The position numbers and the translations under genes are program-made. Shown here one piece after another: positions 34,158-34,366 of a DNA stretch of 34,366 nt (position 1 is the first letter of the stretch; each line of letters begins with the position of its first letter). The notes under the pieces are model-generated. The model did not search any database. It was not told the DNA's origin and was given only the letters and a program-made list of their open reading frames with translations. Source of the stretch: an uncultured Clostridia bacterium (lineage in GTDB: Bacteria; Bacillota; Clostridia; Oscillospirales; Oscillospiraceae). Location of the stretch: positions 1 to 34,366 of the forward strand of contig CAMFBN010000024.1 of NCBI GenBank assembly GCA_945948535.1, written 5' to 3'.

Positions 34158-34366
34158 TTAGCCCTTGACACCGCCGGCAGTGAGGCCGCTGGTCAGGTTC
34201 TTCTCAATGGACATGAAGAGAATAACCACGGGGACAATCGCGAAGATGGAGCTGGCGAACAGGTACTGCCACTCGATCATATTGTAGCCGTTGAAGATGT
34301 TGATACCAACGGTCAGCGGCTTGATGGTCTCGGTGGAGATCAGGCACAGGGCCACGGTGTACTCGT
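34158..34366 (-). CDS. Carbohydrate ABC transporter permease (MalG type), C-terminal part
   Basis: Only the last ~69 residues are in the window; the frame is open to the right edge. They show the end of an inner-membrane permease: a hydrophobic helix (FASSIFAIVPVVILFMSIEK) and the conserved terminal NLTSGLTAGGVKG of the MalG/binding-protein-dependent family. It should be the second permease of a sugar importer whose other genes lie beyond the window. A strong terminator follows, so it is the last gene of its transcript. Confidence 0.92.
   Translation of the reverse strand, partial: EYTVALCLISTETIKPLTVGINIFNGYNMIEWQYLFASSIFAIVPVVILFMSIEKNLTSGLTAGGVKG

Overview
The window looks like a chromosome segment from a G+C-rich member of the Bacillota, class Clostridia, most likely Oscillospiraceae-like. 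That placement is inference. It rests on a T-box leader, near-consensus sigma-A promoters with 17-base spacers, strong AGGAGG ribosome sites, a BMP-type lipoprotein with an Ala/Pro/Glu/Thr linker, short HisG with HisZ, and a YerC-type TrpR-like regulator. Nearly all the coding content is housekeeping. The unusual material is between the genes.

Layout. 1-5190 (+): nucleoside salvage, with deoC (5' end missing), deoD, deoB, a REP-associated transposase (RAYT) unit, cdd and a BMP-family nucleoside-binding lipoprotein. 5307-18433 (-): branched-chain amino acid synthesis. In transcription order this is a T-box leader, ilvA, leuA, leuC, leuD, leuB, ilvB, ilvN, ilvC, a strong terminator, ilvD, a DUF815-type AAA ATPase and a small nitroreductase. 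18511-19623 (-): ilvE with its own promoter and terminator. 19714-28802 (+): histidine operon, yerC-hisZ-hisG-hisD-hisC-hisB-hisH-[glycosyltransferase + structured DNA]-hisA-hisF-hisIE. 28788-30249 (-): MATE efflux protein. 30362-32747 (-): an uncharacterised 176-residue protein followed by a CstA-type transporter. 32841-34094 (-): an FMN-dependent 2-hydroxyacid oxidising protein with an N-terminal Cys cluster. 34105-34366 (-): the C-terminal end of a sugar ABC permease.

How the genes work together. DeoD and Cdd process purine nucleosides and cytidine, DeoB turns (deoxy)ribose 1-phosphate into the 5-phosphate, and DeoC splits deoxyribose 5-phosphate. The BMP lipoprotein probably binds the incoming nucleosides. 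The ilv/leu set is complete from threonine and pyruvate to Ile, Val and Leu. The his set is complete except for histidinol-phosphatase.

The main non-coding observations are: (1) three close copies and one divergent relative of a palindromic element whose arms are tandem 7-base units, all between genes of the same operon; (2) a RAYT gene bounded by perfect 25-base inverted REP hairpins between deoB and cdd; (3) a conserved module directly behind two unrelated terminators; (4) an ilvA T-box with no AUC specifier; (5) a glycosyltransferase plus a multi-hairpin element interrupting the his operon; (6) an unrecognised protein one base upstream of cstA.
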